DNA of 40,997 bases from Hyphomicrobiaceae bacterium (GTDB lineage: Bacteria; Pseudomonadota; Alphaproteobacteria; Rhizobiales; Xanthobacteraceae). This document shows, piece after piece, positions 1 to 7,339 of this stretch. The position numbers were made by a program, and so were the translations under genes. Numbering within the stretch: position 1 is the first letter of the stretch; each line of letters starts with the position of its first letter. Where the stretch lies: positions 1 to 40,997 of the forward strand of contig JAJPJB010000081.1 in NCBI GenBank assembly GCA_021324465.1, read 5' to 3'. The notes below the pieces were generated by a model that made no database searches, had not been told where the DNA came from, and saw only the letters and a list, made by a program, of their open reading frames with translations.

Positions 1-45
1 AAGCTAAGCTAAGCTAAGCTAAGCTAAGCTAAGCTAAGCTAAGCT
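1..45. repeat. Pentanucleotide tandem repeat, nine copies of AAGCT
   Basis: The first 45 bases are nine perfect copies of AAGCT. They end 13 bases before the stop codon of the leftward thioesterase gene. The repeat begins exactly at base 1, so its true length is unknown. It may be a real simple repeat at which an assembly broke, or an assembly artefact at a contig end. No such repeat occurs elsewhere in the window. Confidence 0.95.
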
Positions 46-58
46 CTTTAGCATCGGG

Positions 59-472
59 TCAACCGATCATCTTCTGCGCCAGCATGCGGATATTCGCTTC
101 GAAATCGGTCGAGCGACGCGCCGTCCGGTCGAGATGCACGGCGGTCAGCTCGCAGCTCGCGGCAGCCTCGCCGCCGTCGACATTGATCATGTCATGGGCG
201 AAGCGGAGCACTCTGTCGCGGACTTCGAGAATACGACTGCGAATCTCGAGGATGTCGCCGGCCAGGAGCTCGCGCTTGTAGCTGATGTTTTGCTGCACCG
301 CTGCCATGCCGCGGCCGCTGGCGTGGAAATAAGACGGGGTCAGCCCGATCTGCGCAAACAAATGCCACGTCGCTTCATCGAATTTCCCGACATACCACAT
401 GACATTCATATGGCCGATATGATCGCAGTGCCATGGGTATACGGTACCGCGATAAGTAAGGATGTCCGCCAT
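59..472 (-). CDS. Acyl-CoA thioesterase, hotdog fold (4HBT / YbgC type)
   Basis: Predicted 137-residue cytoplasmic thioesterase that hydrolyses acyl-CoA thioesters. The N-terminal block PWHCDHIGHMN (residues 13-23) followed by MWYVGKFDEATW is the hallmark of the 4-hydroxybenzoyl-CoA thioesterase/YbgC/FadM group, with the Asp of CDHIGH (residue 17) as the likely catalytic acid. The length is normal for the family. The reading frame is open up to 550, but I chose the ATG at 472 because GGAGGGG lies just upstream and the added 26 residues look non-coding. It stands alone; its 3' end is 13 bases from the AAGCT repeat at the window edge. The substrate cannot be told from sequence, and the nearby pobA and acyl-CoA genes are too distant to argue a link. 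Confidence 0.85.
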   Translation of the reverse strand: MADILTYRGTVYPWHCDHIGHMNVMWYVGKFDEATWHLFAQIGLTPSYFHASGRGMAAVQQNISYKRELLAGDILEIRSRILEVRDRVLRFAHDMINVDGGEAAASCELTAVHLDRTARRSTDFEANIRMLAQKMIG

Positions 473-807
473 CGCCCCTCCGCCTTTATTCGCCAGCCTG
501 GAAGCTGTGATCGCCATACTGATCATGCGCCAAGGTCGATCTGACGGCAAATGAGACGATGCTGTGCGACAGTCGCCGCGCCTTTGTCGCGAACATATGG
601 AACGCGTCGCGATCTGGAAGCCAGCCGAAAGCGCGCCAAGCGTCGTGCCAGCAAGAAACGCCGCGGCAAGGGGGAAATTAGAACTGGGCTTGAGACCGAA
701 TTTTTTCCGTGACCTGGGTCACCTCCTCGCGGCCGCGACGGCTCTACTCTGAACCGGCAGTGCCAGCACGGTTACCAAGGACGGTCCGTCGGAAAGAGGA
801 GGCCCTT
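473..807. other. Intergenic region between thioesterase and small membrane protein
   Basis: 335 bases without a convincing gene, lying between divergently transcribed genes (leftward thioesterase, rightward small protein), so it must hold both promoters. I see one clear element, the inverted repeat at 709-722. The short frames across it lack ribosome-binding sites and family resemblance. Confidence 0.6.
709..722. promoter_or_regulatory. Inverted repeat GTGACC-TG-GGTCAC, possible operator
   Basis: A perfect 6+6 base inverted repeat with a 2-base spacer, preceded by a TTTTTT run at 701-706. It lies about 85 bases upstream of the start of the small membrane protein gene and 237 upstream of the thioesterase start. 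Its symmetry suits a dimeric regulator. No matching regulator gene is next to it, and chance occurrence in GC-rich DNA is possible. Confidence 0.3.
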
Positions 808-1032
808 ATGCCGACAACTTTGACACCAGCGCCACGCTCCAAAGTCGCGATGATCAGCCGGGCCAGGAGAAGCGATGGACTTGACGAGCTTCGGGCGTCG
901 CTCGGAACAATCATTCGGGTGGTTGCGGTCCTCATTGTGCTCACGCTCGGCGCGCTGGTCGAAGTGGCTGCCGAAAGCGCCATGGATCCGCAATATTGGG
1001 TCGGCACGGACGCCCAGTTTGTATCACCATAG
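808..1032 (+). CDS. Small single-pass membrane protein, uncharacterised
   Basis: 74-residue predicted protein of unknown function. Residues 1-30 are basic and polar and residues about 34-52 (IIRVVAVLIVLTLGALVEV) form one hydrophobic segment, followed by a short polar tail containing DPQYWVGTD. The start at 808 is supported by AGAGGAGG seven bases upstream; an upstream in-frame start at 709 has no such site. It converges on the leftward inhibitor-domain gene with 63 bases between stops. I recognise no family. The strong ribosome-binding site is the main reason to believe the gene is real. Confidence 0.55.
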   Translation: MPTTLTPAPRSKVAMISRARRSDGLDELRASLGTIIRVVAVLIVLTLGALVEVAAESAMDPQYWVGTDAQFVSP

Positions 1033-1095
1033 GCAGCGGCGAACCGGCGATCGCTTCGCAAGCCAGCTTCGGTGCGGCCGCAGCTGCGGGCCGCA

Positions 1096-1854
1096 TCATC
1101 GGCGCACCAGCAGGACAGGGTCGGACGATTCCGGCACCCGCTGCCAGGTATTGGCGTCGTTCTCTTCGAACTGCCAGGTCTGACCGTTCGGCGACATCAG
1201 CATCAATTCGCCCTCGTCCATGCGCCAGCCGGTCGGGCCGAATCGCGTCACCATGGCATCGCAGCCCGGCTTGATGCGCAACGCCAGGACGTCGCCGACC
1301 AGCGGATTATTCGCCAAAGTCAGCATGCAAATCGGCTTGCCGGAGCCGCGCGTCATCACCCAGTCGCCGGCGATATCAGCCGCCGAGCGCTCGGGCGCCG
1401 CGGCGGCCGTCTGCAGGATGTAACGGCCTTCCTCCGGCCTGAACCCGTCATACATGCCGTTCTCGACTTCGCTCAGATCGACAATCGAATTGCCAAATGC
1501 GTCGAGCAGGCGAAGGCTGCCATATTTGTCGACCGCCCAGGCGACCATGTTCTTGGTCGATGGAAACAGGGTCGGGCAGTTCTTGTCGATATCGAGCTTG
1601 TAACCGTTTTGCGCCGGATCGGCGCGGAAATTGAAATGGCAAATCTTGTCGTGGTCGGCGTTGGAAAATTCCCAGGCACCGACGATGTTGCGGACGAGAT
1701 TATCGGCCGCGTTCTGCGGCTCGGCGACCTGCTCGGACGCATCGGACGCGCCCGGCGTCGGCCCAGGGGTGTCCTTTTGCCCATCTTGGGCGCGGGCGGT
1801 TGCGGCAAGCAGGCTTGCCGCAATCGCCGCTGTCATGAAAAAGCCGCGCGCCAT
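1096..1854 (-). CDS. Secreted protein with two AprI/Inh inhibitor-like domains
   Basis: Predicted 252-residue periplasmic or outer-membrane-associated protein. Residues 1-22 form a signal peptide ending AATARA. After an acidic Pro-rich linker come two copies of the AprI/Inh beta-barrel fold (family of metalloprotease inhibitors and Brucella Omp19), about residues 57-147 and 161-243. Each starts I[VA]G[AD]W, has a Cys pair 21-22 residues apart (C72/C93 and C176/C198) that could form one disulfide per domain, and a W.xDxxGxLxL segment. I placed the start at the ATG at 1854, behind GAGGCAGG; a GTG at 1869 is the alternative. Known single-domain members inhibit serralysin-type proteases or bind lysozyme. 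Whether this one inhibits anything is inference, and no protease gene is nearby. Confidence 0.8.
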   Translation of the reverse strand: MARGFFMTAAIAASLLAATARAQDGQKDTPGPTPGASDASEQVAEPQNAADNLVRNIVGAWEFSNADHDKICHFNFRADPAQNGYKLDIDKNCPTLFPSTKNMVAWAVDKYGSLRLLDAFGNSIVDLSEVENGMYDGFRPEEGRYILQTAAAAPERSAADIAGDWVMTRGSGKPICMLTLANNPLVGDVLALRIKPGCDAMVTRFGPTGWRMDEGELMLMSPNGQTWQFEENDANTWQRVPESSDPVLLVRR

Positions 1855-1954
1855 GCCGGCCTGCCTCACCAGTGAACTCCGACGCTAGCACGACAGCGTC
1901 GGGCCGTCATGTCGATGCCGGGCACGACAGGCGTGTGACTGCCGGGCGCGCCCT

Positions 1955-2935
1955 TCACGCTTTCCGCCAGGATGTCCAGGGCGTTTCTGCAACCGGCGTC
2001 AGCGGCGGCTTGCCGGCGGCCCAGGCCACGATGTTGTCGACGACAAGCTGATCCATCTTGTCGCGCGTATAGACCGAAGCCGAGCCGACATGGGGAAACA
2101 GCACGACGTTCTCCATGGCCATCAACTCGGCCGGCACATGCGGTTCCTTGGCATAGACGTCGAGGCCCGCGGCCATTATGCGCTTCTGCTGCAGCGCCTT
2201 GATCAGAGCCGGCTCGTCGACCACCGAGCCGCGCGCCATATTGATGAGAATGCCGTTCGGGCCGAGCGCATCCAGCACGTGCGCGTTGATCAGATTGGCG
2301 GTCGCGGCGCCGCCCGGTACGATGACCATCAGCGTATCGACGTCGCGCGCCATATCGAGCAAATTCGGATAATGCCGATAGGGGACTTCGGGGCGCTTGT
2401 TGCGCGCGTGATAGACGACAGGCACGCCGAAAGCGTCGAGCCGCCGCGCGATCGCCTTGCCGATCGCCCCCATGCCGACCATGCCGACGGTCCGATTGCG
2501 CAGCGTCGCCCTGGTCAGGGGGAAGCCTTGCTGGGCCCATTTGCCGGCCCGCACGAAGCGATCCGACTGCGGCAGCTCGCGCACCGTGCAAAGAAGCAGA
2601 CCAAGCGCTGTATCCGCCACTTCTTCGGTCAGCACTTCCGGTGTGTTTGTAACAATGATGCCGCGCGCGCCCGCCGATTTTGCGTCGATATGATCATAGC
2701 CGACCCCGAAGCTCGATATGATCTGCAGCCTGGGGAAGCGCGCCATGAACTTGTCAGAGATCAGTTCTGTGGTGGCGCAGATGGCAATCGCACCGACATC
2801 GGCGTGCTCAGCGTAGAAGGCATCAAGGTCTTTGGCTTCCGCCGCCTTGTGCAGTGTGCAAGCCGCTTCCAGGCCCTTCACGATCAACGGCTTCAAAGGA
2901 CCGATCAGGATGACATCCGGTTTCTGCCTGGGCAT
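1955..2935 (-). CDS. D-2-hydroxyacid dehydrogenase (GyaR/hydroxypyruvate reductase type)
   Basis: 326-residue NAD(P)-dependent D-2-hydroxyacid dehydrogenase that reduces 2-oxoacids such as glyoxylate or hydroxypyruvate, or runs in reverse. The nucleotide-binding motif GMGAIG is at 154-159. The catalytic triad of the family is present: Arg235 in NMARGSVVDE, Glu264 in AKEP and His282 in PHVGSAS. The length is typical. The ATG at 2935 lies 9 bases after the stop of the E2 gene, so it is probably the last gene of the leftward dehydrogenase-complex operon. The context suggests that it supplies or removes a 2-oxoacid handled by the complex; the exact substrate is not determinable. Confidence 0.9.
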   Translation of the reverse strand: MPRQKPDVILIGPLKPLIVKGLEAACTLHKAAEAKDLDAFYAEHADVGAIAICATTELISDKFMARFPRLQIISSFGVGYDHIDAKSAGARGIIVTNTPEVLTEEVADTALGLLLCTVRELPQSDRFVRAGKWAQQGFPLTRATLRNRTVGMVGMGAIGKAIARRLDAFGVPVVYHARNKRPEVPYRHYPNLLDMARDVDTLMVIVPGGAATANLINAHVLDALGPNGILINMARGSVVDEPALIKALQQKRIMAAGLDVYAKEPHVPAELMAMENVVLFPHVGSASVYTRDKMDQLVVDNIVAWAAGKPPLTPVAETPWTSWRKA

Positions 2936-2944
2936 TCCGCGTTC

Positions 2945-4339
2945 TCACACCAGAAGACTCACCGGTGACTCGAGCAGCGTCTTGATCGCCGTCAACAGTT
3001 CGGCGCCGAGCGCGCCGTCGAGCACACGGTGATCGCAAGACAACGTCACGCTCAGCATGCTCGAGAAGGCGACGCCGCCATCTTCTCTCTCGATCGCCTG
3101 CCGGCGCGCGGCGCCGACCGCAAGCATCGTCGCGTGCGGCGGATTAATGATCGCGGTGAACGCGCGCACATTGTGCATGCCCAGATTGGAGATCGCCGAC
3201 GCGCCGCCTCGATATTCCGACGGCTGCAGCCTTTTGTTGCGAGCGCGGGCCGCAAGGTCCTTCATTTCGGCCGAGATCGTACTCAGCGATTTGGTCTCGG
3301 CGCTGCGGATGAGCGGGGTAATCAGGCCTCCCTCCAGCGCCACCGCAACGCCAATGTCAGAATGCCTGAAGCGCAGGATTCTGTCGCCGGCCCAGATCGC
3401 ATTTGCCGCCGGTACGCGCTGCAGCGCCAGCGCCAGCGCGCGGATGACGAAATCATTGAGCGAGAGCCGGAAGGTCGGATTGCCGTCCTTGTCCGTCGGC
3501 GCAGCCGCATTTGCCTCATCGCGCAGCGCAATCAGCCGGTCGATGACGACGTCGGTCATCAGATAGAAATGCGGGACGGCCGCCGCCTGGGTGAGCCGCG
3601 TCGCGATGGTGCGGCGCATGGCATCGAGCGGCACCTCCTCATAGCCGCCCGCCGTGTACAGCGCCCTAATCTCGGCGGCGCTCGGCCCTTCGACAGGTGG
3701 CATCGGGGGACGCTGTGGCCGCGGCGCCTGCTCGACATCGCGGGCGACGATGCGACCGTGCGGACCTGAGCCGCGAATGCGCGACAGGTCGATGCCGGCT
3801 TCGCCGGCAAGGCGCCGCGCCAGCGGTGTCACAAAGATGCCGCCCGGCAGCTGTGCCGGACCGTAATTGCGCTCAGGCGTGCGGACTTCGAAGAACGGGT
3901 CGAGTTTGATCGGAGCGGCCCCAAGCTGAGCTTTGAGCGGATAAGCGCTCGCAGATCCAGTGAAGCTGGTCTTGGGTGCGGCCGCGGGCGTCGTGACGCT
4001 GGCTGCCTCCGCCACGGCGATGGGCGGCTCGGAAAAACTAGCCGGCGCGAGCTTTGCGGCCGAAGGTGAGGGCAAGGCTTCGGCTGGCGCATTTGCTGTG
4101 GCGCCGGTCCCGCCGGCAATGATGCCGACCACCGCGCCGACCGGCGCGACTTCGCCAGCGGCCACGCGAATTTCGCTGAGCACGCCGGCGGTGGTCGACG
4201 GCACTTCCATCGAGACCTTGTCGGTCTCGATCTCGAACAGGTTGTCGCCCGGCTTCACGGCATCGCCGGCGGCTTTGAACCATTTGGTGATCCTGCCCTC
4301 GGCGACCGTCTCGCCGAGCTGCGGCATCAGGATATCCAT
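2945..4339 (-). CDS. Dihydrolipoamide acyltransferase (E2) of a 2-oxoacid/acetoin dehydrogenase complex
   Basis: 464-residue E2 core subunit that transfers acyl groups from its lipoyl arm to CoA. The domain order is a lipoyl domain (1-80, lipoylated Lys41 in ETDKVSMEV), a long Ala/Pro-rich linker, a peripheral-subunit-binding domain (about 169-202, TPLARRLAGEAGIDL...GRIVARDV) and a catalytic acyltransferase domain ending with the active-site HRVLDG (His437). I start at the ATG at 4339, with GGGA nine bases upstream and MDILMPQLGE matching the usual N-terminus; the ATG at 4348 is nearly as good. It follows the lipocalin-like gene by 22 bases. The matching E1 genes lie upstream in the same direction (6359-8358), but no dihydrolipoamide dehydrogenase (E3) is present, so E3 must be shared with another complex. 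Confidence 0.92.
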   Translation of the reverse strand: MDILMPQLGETVAEGRITKWFKAAGDAVKPGDNLFEIETDKVSMEVPSTTAGVLSEIRVAAGEVAPVGAVVGIIAGGTGATANAPAEALPSPSAAKLAPASFSEPPIAVAEAASVTTPAAAPKTSFTGSASAYPLKAQLGAAPIKLDPFFEVRTPERNYGPAQLPGGIFVTPLARRLAGEAGIDLSRIRGSGPHGRIVARDVEQAPRPQRPPMPPVEGPSAAEIRALYTAGGYEEVPLDAMRRTIATRLTQAAAVPHFYLMTDVVIDRLIALRDEANAAAPTDKDGNPTFRLSLNDFVIRALALALQRVPAANAIWAGDRILRFRHSDIGVAVALEGGLITPLIRSAETKSLSTISAEMKDLAARARNKRLQPSEYRGGASAISNLGMHNVRAFTAIINPPHATMLAVGAARRQAIEREDGGVAFSSMLSVTLSCDHRVLDGALGAELLTAIKTLLESPVSLLV

Positions 4340-4361
4340 ATGCACCATTCCCGGTCCCGCC

Positions 4362-4763
4362 TCACGTGATCTTCTCCCAGGTGACTTCCATGGTCGAATT
4401 GGGTGGCCGCAGAACCAGCCGATTGCCGGTAAACTCATAGCGGCGGACCAAGTCGCCATTGTCGCCGGGCTGAATGCTGGCCAGACGATGATGCGTCACG
4501 GTGCCGGCCTTTTCGTCAATCGTGTAGGTGCCGAAATAGGCGATGTAGTCGGTCAGCGCGATCTTGGCCTCCTCAGGCGTCATCACATCGCCGGCGCGCG
4601 TGCGTTTCACGTCAGGGGCAATCTGCACCGCCATCTCGCCGTGCAGGCCGTAATAGATCATGCCCTTGGGGTCGGAGCCGCGATCCCAATTGCCGCCATT
4701 GATGCGCGTGCCGACATAACGCCACGCGCCAATCAGTCTTTTCGCGATCTCGCCTTCACTCAT
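4362..4763 (-). CDS. Lipocalin-like domain protein
   Basis: 133-residue protein matching the lipocalin-like domain family (Lipocalin_5 type): it opens with IAKRLIGAWRYVG, has GxIxYGxxGEMAVQI in the middle, then YFGTYTIDEKAGTVTHHR and a C-terminal LVRRYEFTGNRLVLRPP. No signal peptide is seen, so it is probably cytoplasmic. Members often sit beside catabolic enzymes and may bind a small hydrophobic substrate, but no activity is established. It lies 28 bases after the aldehyde dehydrogenase and 22 before E2, so it is almost certainly co-transcribed. No strong ribosome-binding site precedes the ATG at 4763. Confidence 0.82.
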   Translation of the reverse strand: MSEGEIAKRLIGAWRYVGTRINGGNWDRGSDPKGMIYYGLHGEMAVQIAPDVKRTRAGDVMTPEEAKIALTDYIAYFGTYTIDEKAGTVTHHRLASIQPGDNGDLVRRYEFTGNRLVLRPPNSTMEVTWEKIT

Positions 4764-4791
4764 GACGGGCCGCCGGTTCTTGATTGCCGTC

Positions 4792-6249
4792 TTACCACGT
4801 CACCGAGATGTATTGAGTCTCGGTAAATTCCATCAGCCCTTCATGCGCGCCCTCGCGGCCGAGGCCGGATTGCTTGACGCCGCCGAATGGAGCAGCGGGA
4901 TCTGACACCAGTCCGCGATTGAGCCCGACCATGCCGAATTCGAGCTTCTCCGACACGCGCATGCCGCGGCTCAAATCCTTGGTGTAGAGATAGGCGACCA
5001 GGCCATATTCGGTGTCATTGGCCCGCGTGATCACTTCGTCCTCCGACTTGAACGTCTGGATCGATGCGACCGGGCCGAAAATCTCCTCATTCAGCATTTT
5101 GGAATCGTCTGACACATTGTCGAGCACAGTGGCCGGGTAGAAAAAACCAGGGCCGGTGGGCGCCTTGCCGCCGGTGAGCACCTTGGCGCCTTTTGCCACC
5201 GCGTCCTCGACCAGTTCGATGACCTTGTCGAGCCCGTCTTTGTTGACCAATGGCCCGAGCGCGACACCGTCGTCGAGTCCGTTGCCCATTTTCAAGCCGG
5301 CCATTTTTGCGGCGAGCTTATTGGCAAACTCATCATGCACCTTTTCGTGCACATAGAAGCGATTGGCCGCGGTGCAGGCTTCGCCCATATTGCGCATTTT
5401 GGCGACCATGGCGCCGTCGATTGCCGCATCGATATCGGCGTCGTCGAACACGATGAAGGGCGCATTGCCGCCAAGCTCCATAGCCGGCTTGACCACGCAA
5501 TCGGCAGCTTCGTGCAGAAGCTTGCGGCCGACCTCGGTCGAGCCGGTGAACGAGACGACGCGCACGCGCGGATCGTGCAGCATGGCGCTGACGACCTTTC
5601 CGGAGGAGCGCGAGGGAATGACGTTGACGACGCCGGCCGGCACGCCGGCTTCCTCCAAGATCGGCATCAGCGCCAACATGGTCAGCGGCGTATCGGACGC
5701 CGGCTTGAGCACCACCGGACAGCCGGCGGCCAGCGCCGGGCCGATCTTGCGGGTTGCCATCGCTGCCGGAAAATTCCACGGTGTGACCAGTACGGCGACG
5801 CCTGCCGGCTTGTGATGCACGAAAATGCGCGCGCCGGAGGCCGGCGCGACGGAATTCTGGCCGATATTGCGCACCGCTTCCTCGGCATACCAGCGGAAGA
5901 ATTCGGCGGCATAGGCCACCTCGCCGCGCGAGTCCGGCAACGCCTTGCCGTTTTCGATCGTGATCAGTTTTGCCAGACGCTCGGCGTCGCGCATGATCAA
6001 TTCGAACGACTTGCGCAAAATCTCGCCGCGCTCGCGTGGCTTCTTCGCCGCCCAGGCCGGGAAAGCGGCGCTTGCCGCATCGATCGCCGCTTTGGCGTCT
6101 TCCACGGTCGCGCTGGCGACCGAGGCGACTTTGTTCTCGGTGGCCGGATCGATGACATCGAAGCGGCCGCCGTCGGATGATTTGCACCATTTGCCGCCGA
6201 TCCACAGATCGGTCGGCACATTGGCAAGAAGATTATCGTACATGGCCAT
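4792..6249 (-). CDS. gabD: NAD(P)-dependent succinate-semialdehyde dehydrogenase family enzyme
   Basis: 485-residue aldehyde dehydrogenase closest to the GabD/SSADH group, oxidising an aldehyde to the acid. The cofactor-pocket segment TPWNFPAAMATRKIGPALAAG is at 156-176, the general base Glu258 in ELGGNAPF, and the nucleophile Cys292 in MGEACTAANRF; MGEACTAANR is typical of SSADH. The ATG at 6249 follows a GGGACGG sequence; an ATG two codons in is possible. It lies between E1-beta and the lipocalin/E2 genes, which is unusual for a dehydrogenase complex and suggests that an aldehyde arises in the same pathway (acetoin-type cleavage releases acetaldehyde). The true substrate could therefore differ from succinate semialdehyde; gabD is a family-level name here. 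Confidence 0.85.
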   Translation of the reverse strand: MAMYDNLLANVPTDLWIGGKWCKSSDGGRFDVIDPATENKVASVASATVEDAKAAIDAASAAFPAWAAKKPRERGEILRKSFELIMRDAERLAKLITIENGKALPDSRGEVAYAAEFFRWYAEEAVRNIGQNSVAPASGARIFVHHKPAGVAVLVTPWNFPAAMATRKIGPALAAGCPVVLKPASDTPLTMLALMPILEEAGVPAGVVNVIPSRSSGKVVSAMLHDPRVRVVSFTGSTEVGRKLLHEAADCVVKPAMELGGNAPFIVFDDADIDAAIDGAMVAKMRNMGEACTAANRFYVHEKVHDEFANKLAAKMAGLKMGNGLDDGVALGPLVNKDGLDKVIELVEDAVAKGAKVLTGGKAPTGPGFFYPATVLDNVSDDSKMLNEEIFGPVASIQTFKSEDEVITRANDTEYGLVAYLYTKDLSRGMRVSEKLEFGMVGLNRGLVSDPAAPFGGVKQSGLGREGAHEGLMEFTETQYISVTW

Positions 6250-6325
6250 GGTGTTGTCCGTCCCTTGCGCTTATTCCGCTCATTCCCGCGCGGGCGGGAT
6301 TGCAGCGCCTTGCTGGAAAGAGCCG

Positions 6326-6346
6326 GTCCCCGCTTTTCGCGGGGAC
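6326..6346 (-). terminator. Hairpin between E1-beta and aldehyde dehydrogenase genes
   Basis: Perfect 8-base stem (GTCCCCGC / GCGGGGAC) with a 5-base loop, in the 109-base gap between the E1-beta stop and the aldehyde dehydrogenase start. No proper T-tract follows on the minus strand, so it is more likely an attenuator, an RNA-processing or stability element, or a small dispersed palindrome than a strong terminator. A second short palindrome (CCCGCGCGGG) lies nearby at about 6290-6300. Confidence 0.4.
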
Positions 6347-6358
6347 GAGCGGAAAGAT

Positions 6359-7339
6359 CTAACTTTCCAGCGATCGCCTCACCCGTTCGGCAATGCGATC
6401 GGCGCTCGGCAATGCGAGATCTTCCAAAACATCGGCGGCGGGCAGCGGAATGTGCGGCGTGGTAATGCGCACCGGCGGACCGTCGAGATCGTAGAACGCT
6501 TCGTCGGCGACGATCGAGACGATTTCTGCGCCCCAGCCGCACAGCCGCGGATTCTCCTCGACCGTGAACAGCCGATGCGTGCGCGCGACCGAGCCCAAAA
6601 TGGTCCGCGTGTCGAGCGGCACCAGCGAGCGCACGTCGATCACTTCGCAATCGATGCCGTGTTCGCCCTTGAGCTTTTCAGCGGCCGCGAGCGCGCGGGG
6701 CACCATGAGCGCCAAAGCAAGAATGGTTGCGTCCCGGCCCGGGCGTACAATGCTCGCCGTGCCGAGCTGGTCGACAATCTCGCCGTCGGGCACTTCGCCC
6801 TTGGTCGCATACAGCGACTTGTGTTCCAGGAAGATCACCGGGTCCGGATCGCGCACCGAGGCCGCCAAGAGCCCGATTACGTCGCGCGGCGACGACGGCG
6901 CCACGACTTTCAGGCCGGGAATCATCATGCACCAGTTCTCGACGCTCTGCGAATGCTGGGCCCCGAAACGCGAGCCGGCGCCGTTGCCGGTACGCACGAC
7001 CAGCGGGCATTTCAGCTGACCGTTCGACATGTAACGGCTTTTCGGGAACTCGTTGGCGATGTAGTCGAAGCAGACCGCGAAGAAATCCGAGAACATGATT
7101 TCGGCGATGGGCTTCAGGCCCGTCATGGCGGCGCCCATCGCAGCGCCCATGATCGCTTGCTCGGAAATCGGCGTGTCGCGCACACGCAACGGGCCGAACT
7201 GTTCGTAAAGTCCGACTGTCGCCTTGAACACGCCGCCCGCCTTGGCGACATCTTCGCCCAAAAAGACGACGTCCGGATCGCGCGTCATCTCCTGCGCGAT
7301 GCCGCGGATCACCGCATCGCGATAGGTCAGTTCCGCCAT
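6359..7339 (-). CDS. 2-oxoacid/acetoin dehydrogenase E1 component, beta subunit
   Basis: 326-residue beta subunit of the thiamine-diphosphate E1 heterotetramer. The family features are MAELTYRDAVIRGIAQEM at the start, the FLGEDVAKAGGVFKAT segment with the Glu that contacts thiamine, DTPISEQAIMGAA, and a C-terminal transketolase domain with DVRSLVPLDTRTI. The frame is open to 7408, but the ATG at 7339 has GGAGG eight bases upstream and overlaps the end of the alpha-subunit gene by 13 bases, which fits translational coupling. Acetoin, pyruvate and branched-chain forms are hard to tell apart. The separate alpha/beta genes and the aldehyde dehydrogenase neighbour lean toward an acetoin-like or unknown 2-oxoacid substrate. 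Confidence 0.9.
   Translation of the reverse strand: MAELTYRDAVIRGIAQEMTRDPDVVFLGEDVAKAGGVFKATVGLYEQFGPLRVRDTPISEQAIMGAAMGAAMTGLKPIAEIMFSDFFAVCFDYIANEFPKSRYMSNGQLKCPLVVRTGNGAGSRFGAQHSQSVENWCMMIPGLKVVAPSSPRDVIGLLAASVRDPDPVIFLEHKSLYATKGEVPDGEIVDQLGTASIVRPGRDATILALALMVPRALAAAEKLKGEHGIDCEVIDVRSLVPLDTRTILGSVARTHRLFTVEENPRLCGWGAEIVSIVADEAFYDLDGPPVRITTPHIPLPAADVLEDLALPSADRIAERVRRSLES

Noticed and set aside
1-45. CRISPR-like or telomere-like array
   Set aside because: The 5-base unit has no spacers, and alphaproteobacterial chromosome ends are not known to use such repeats.
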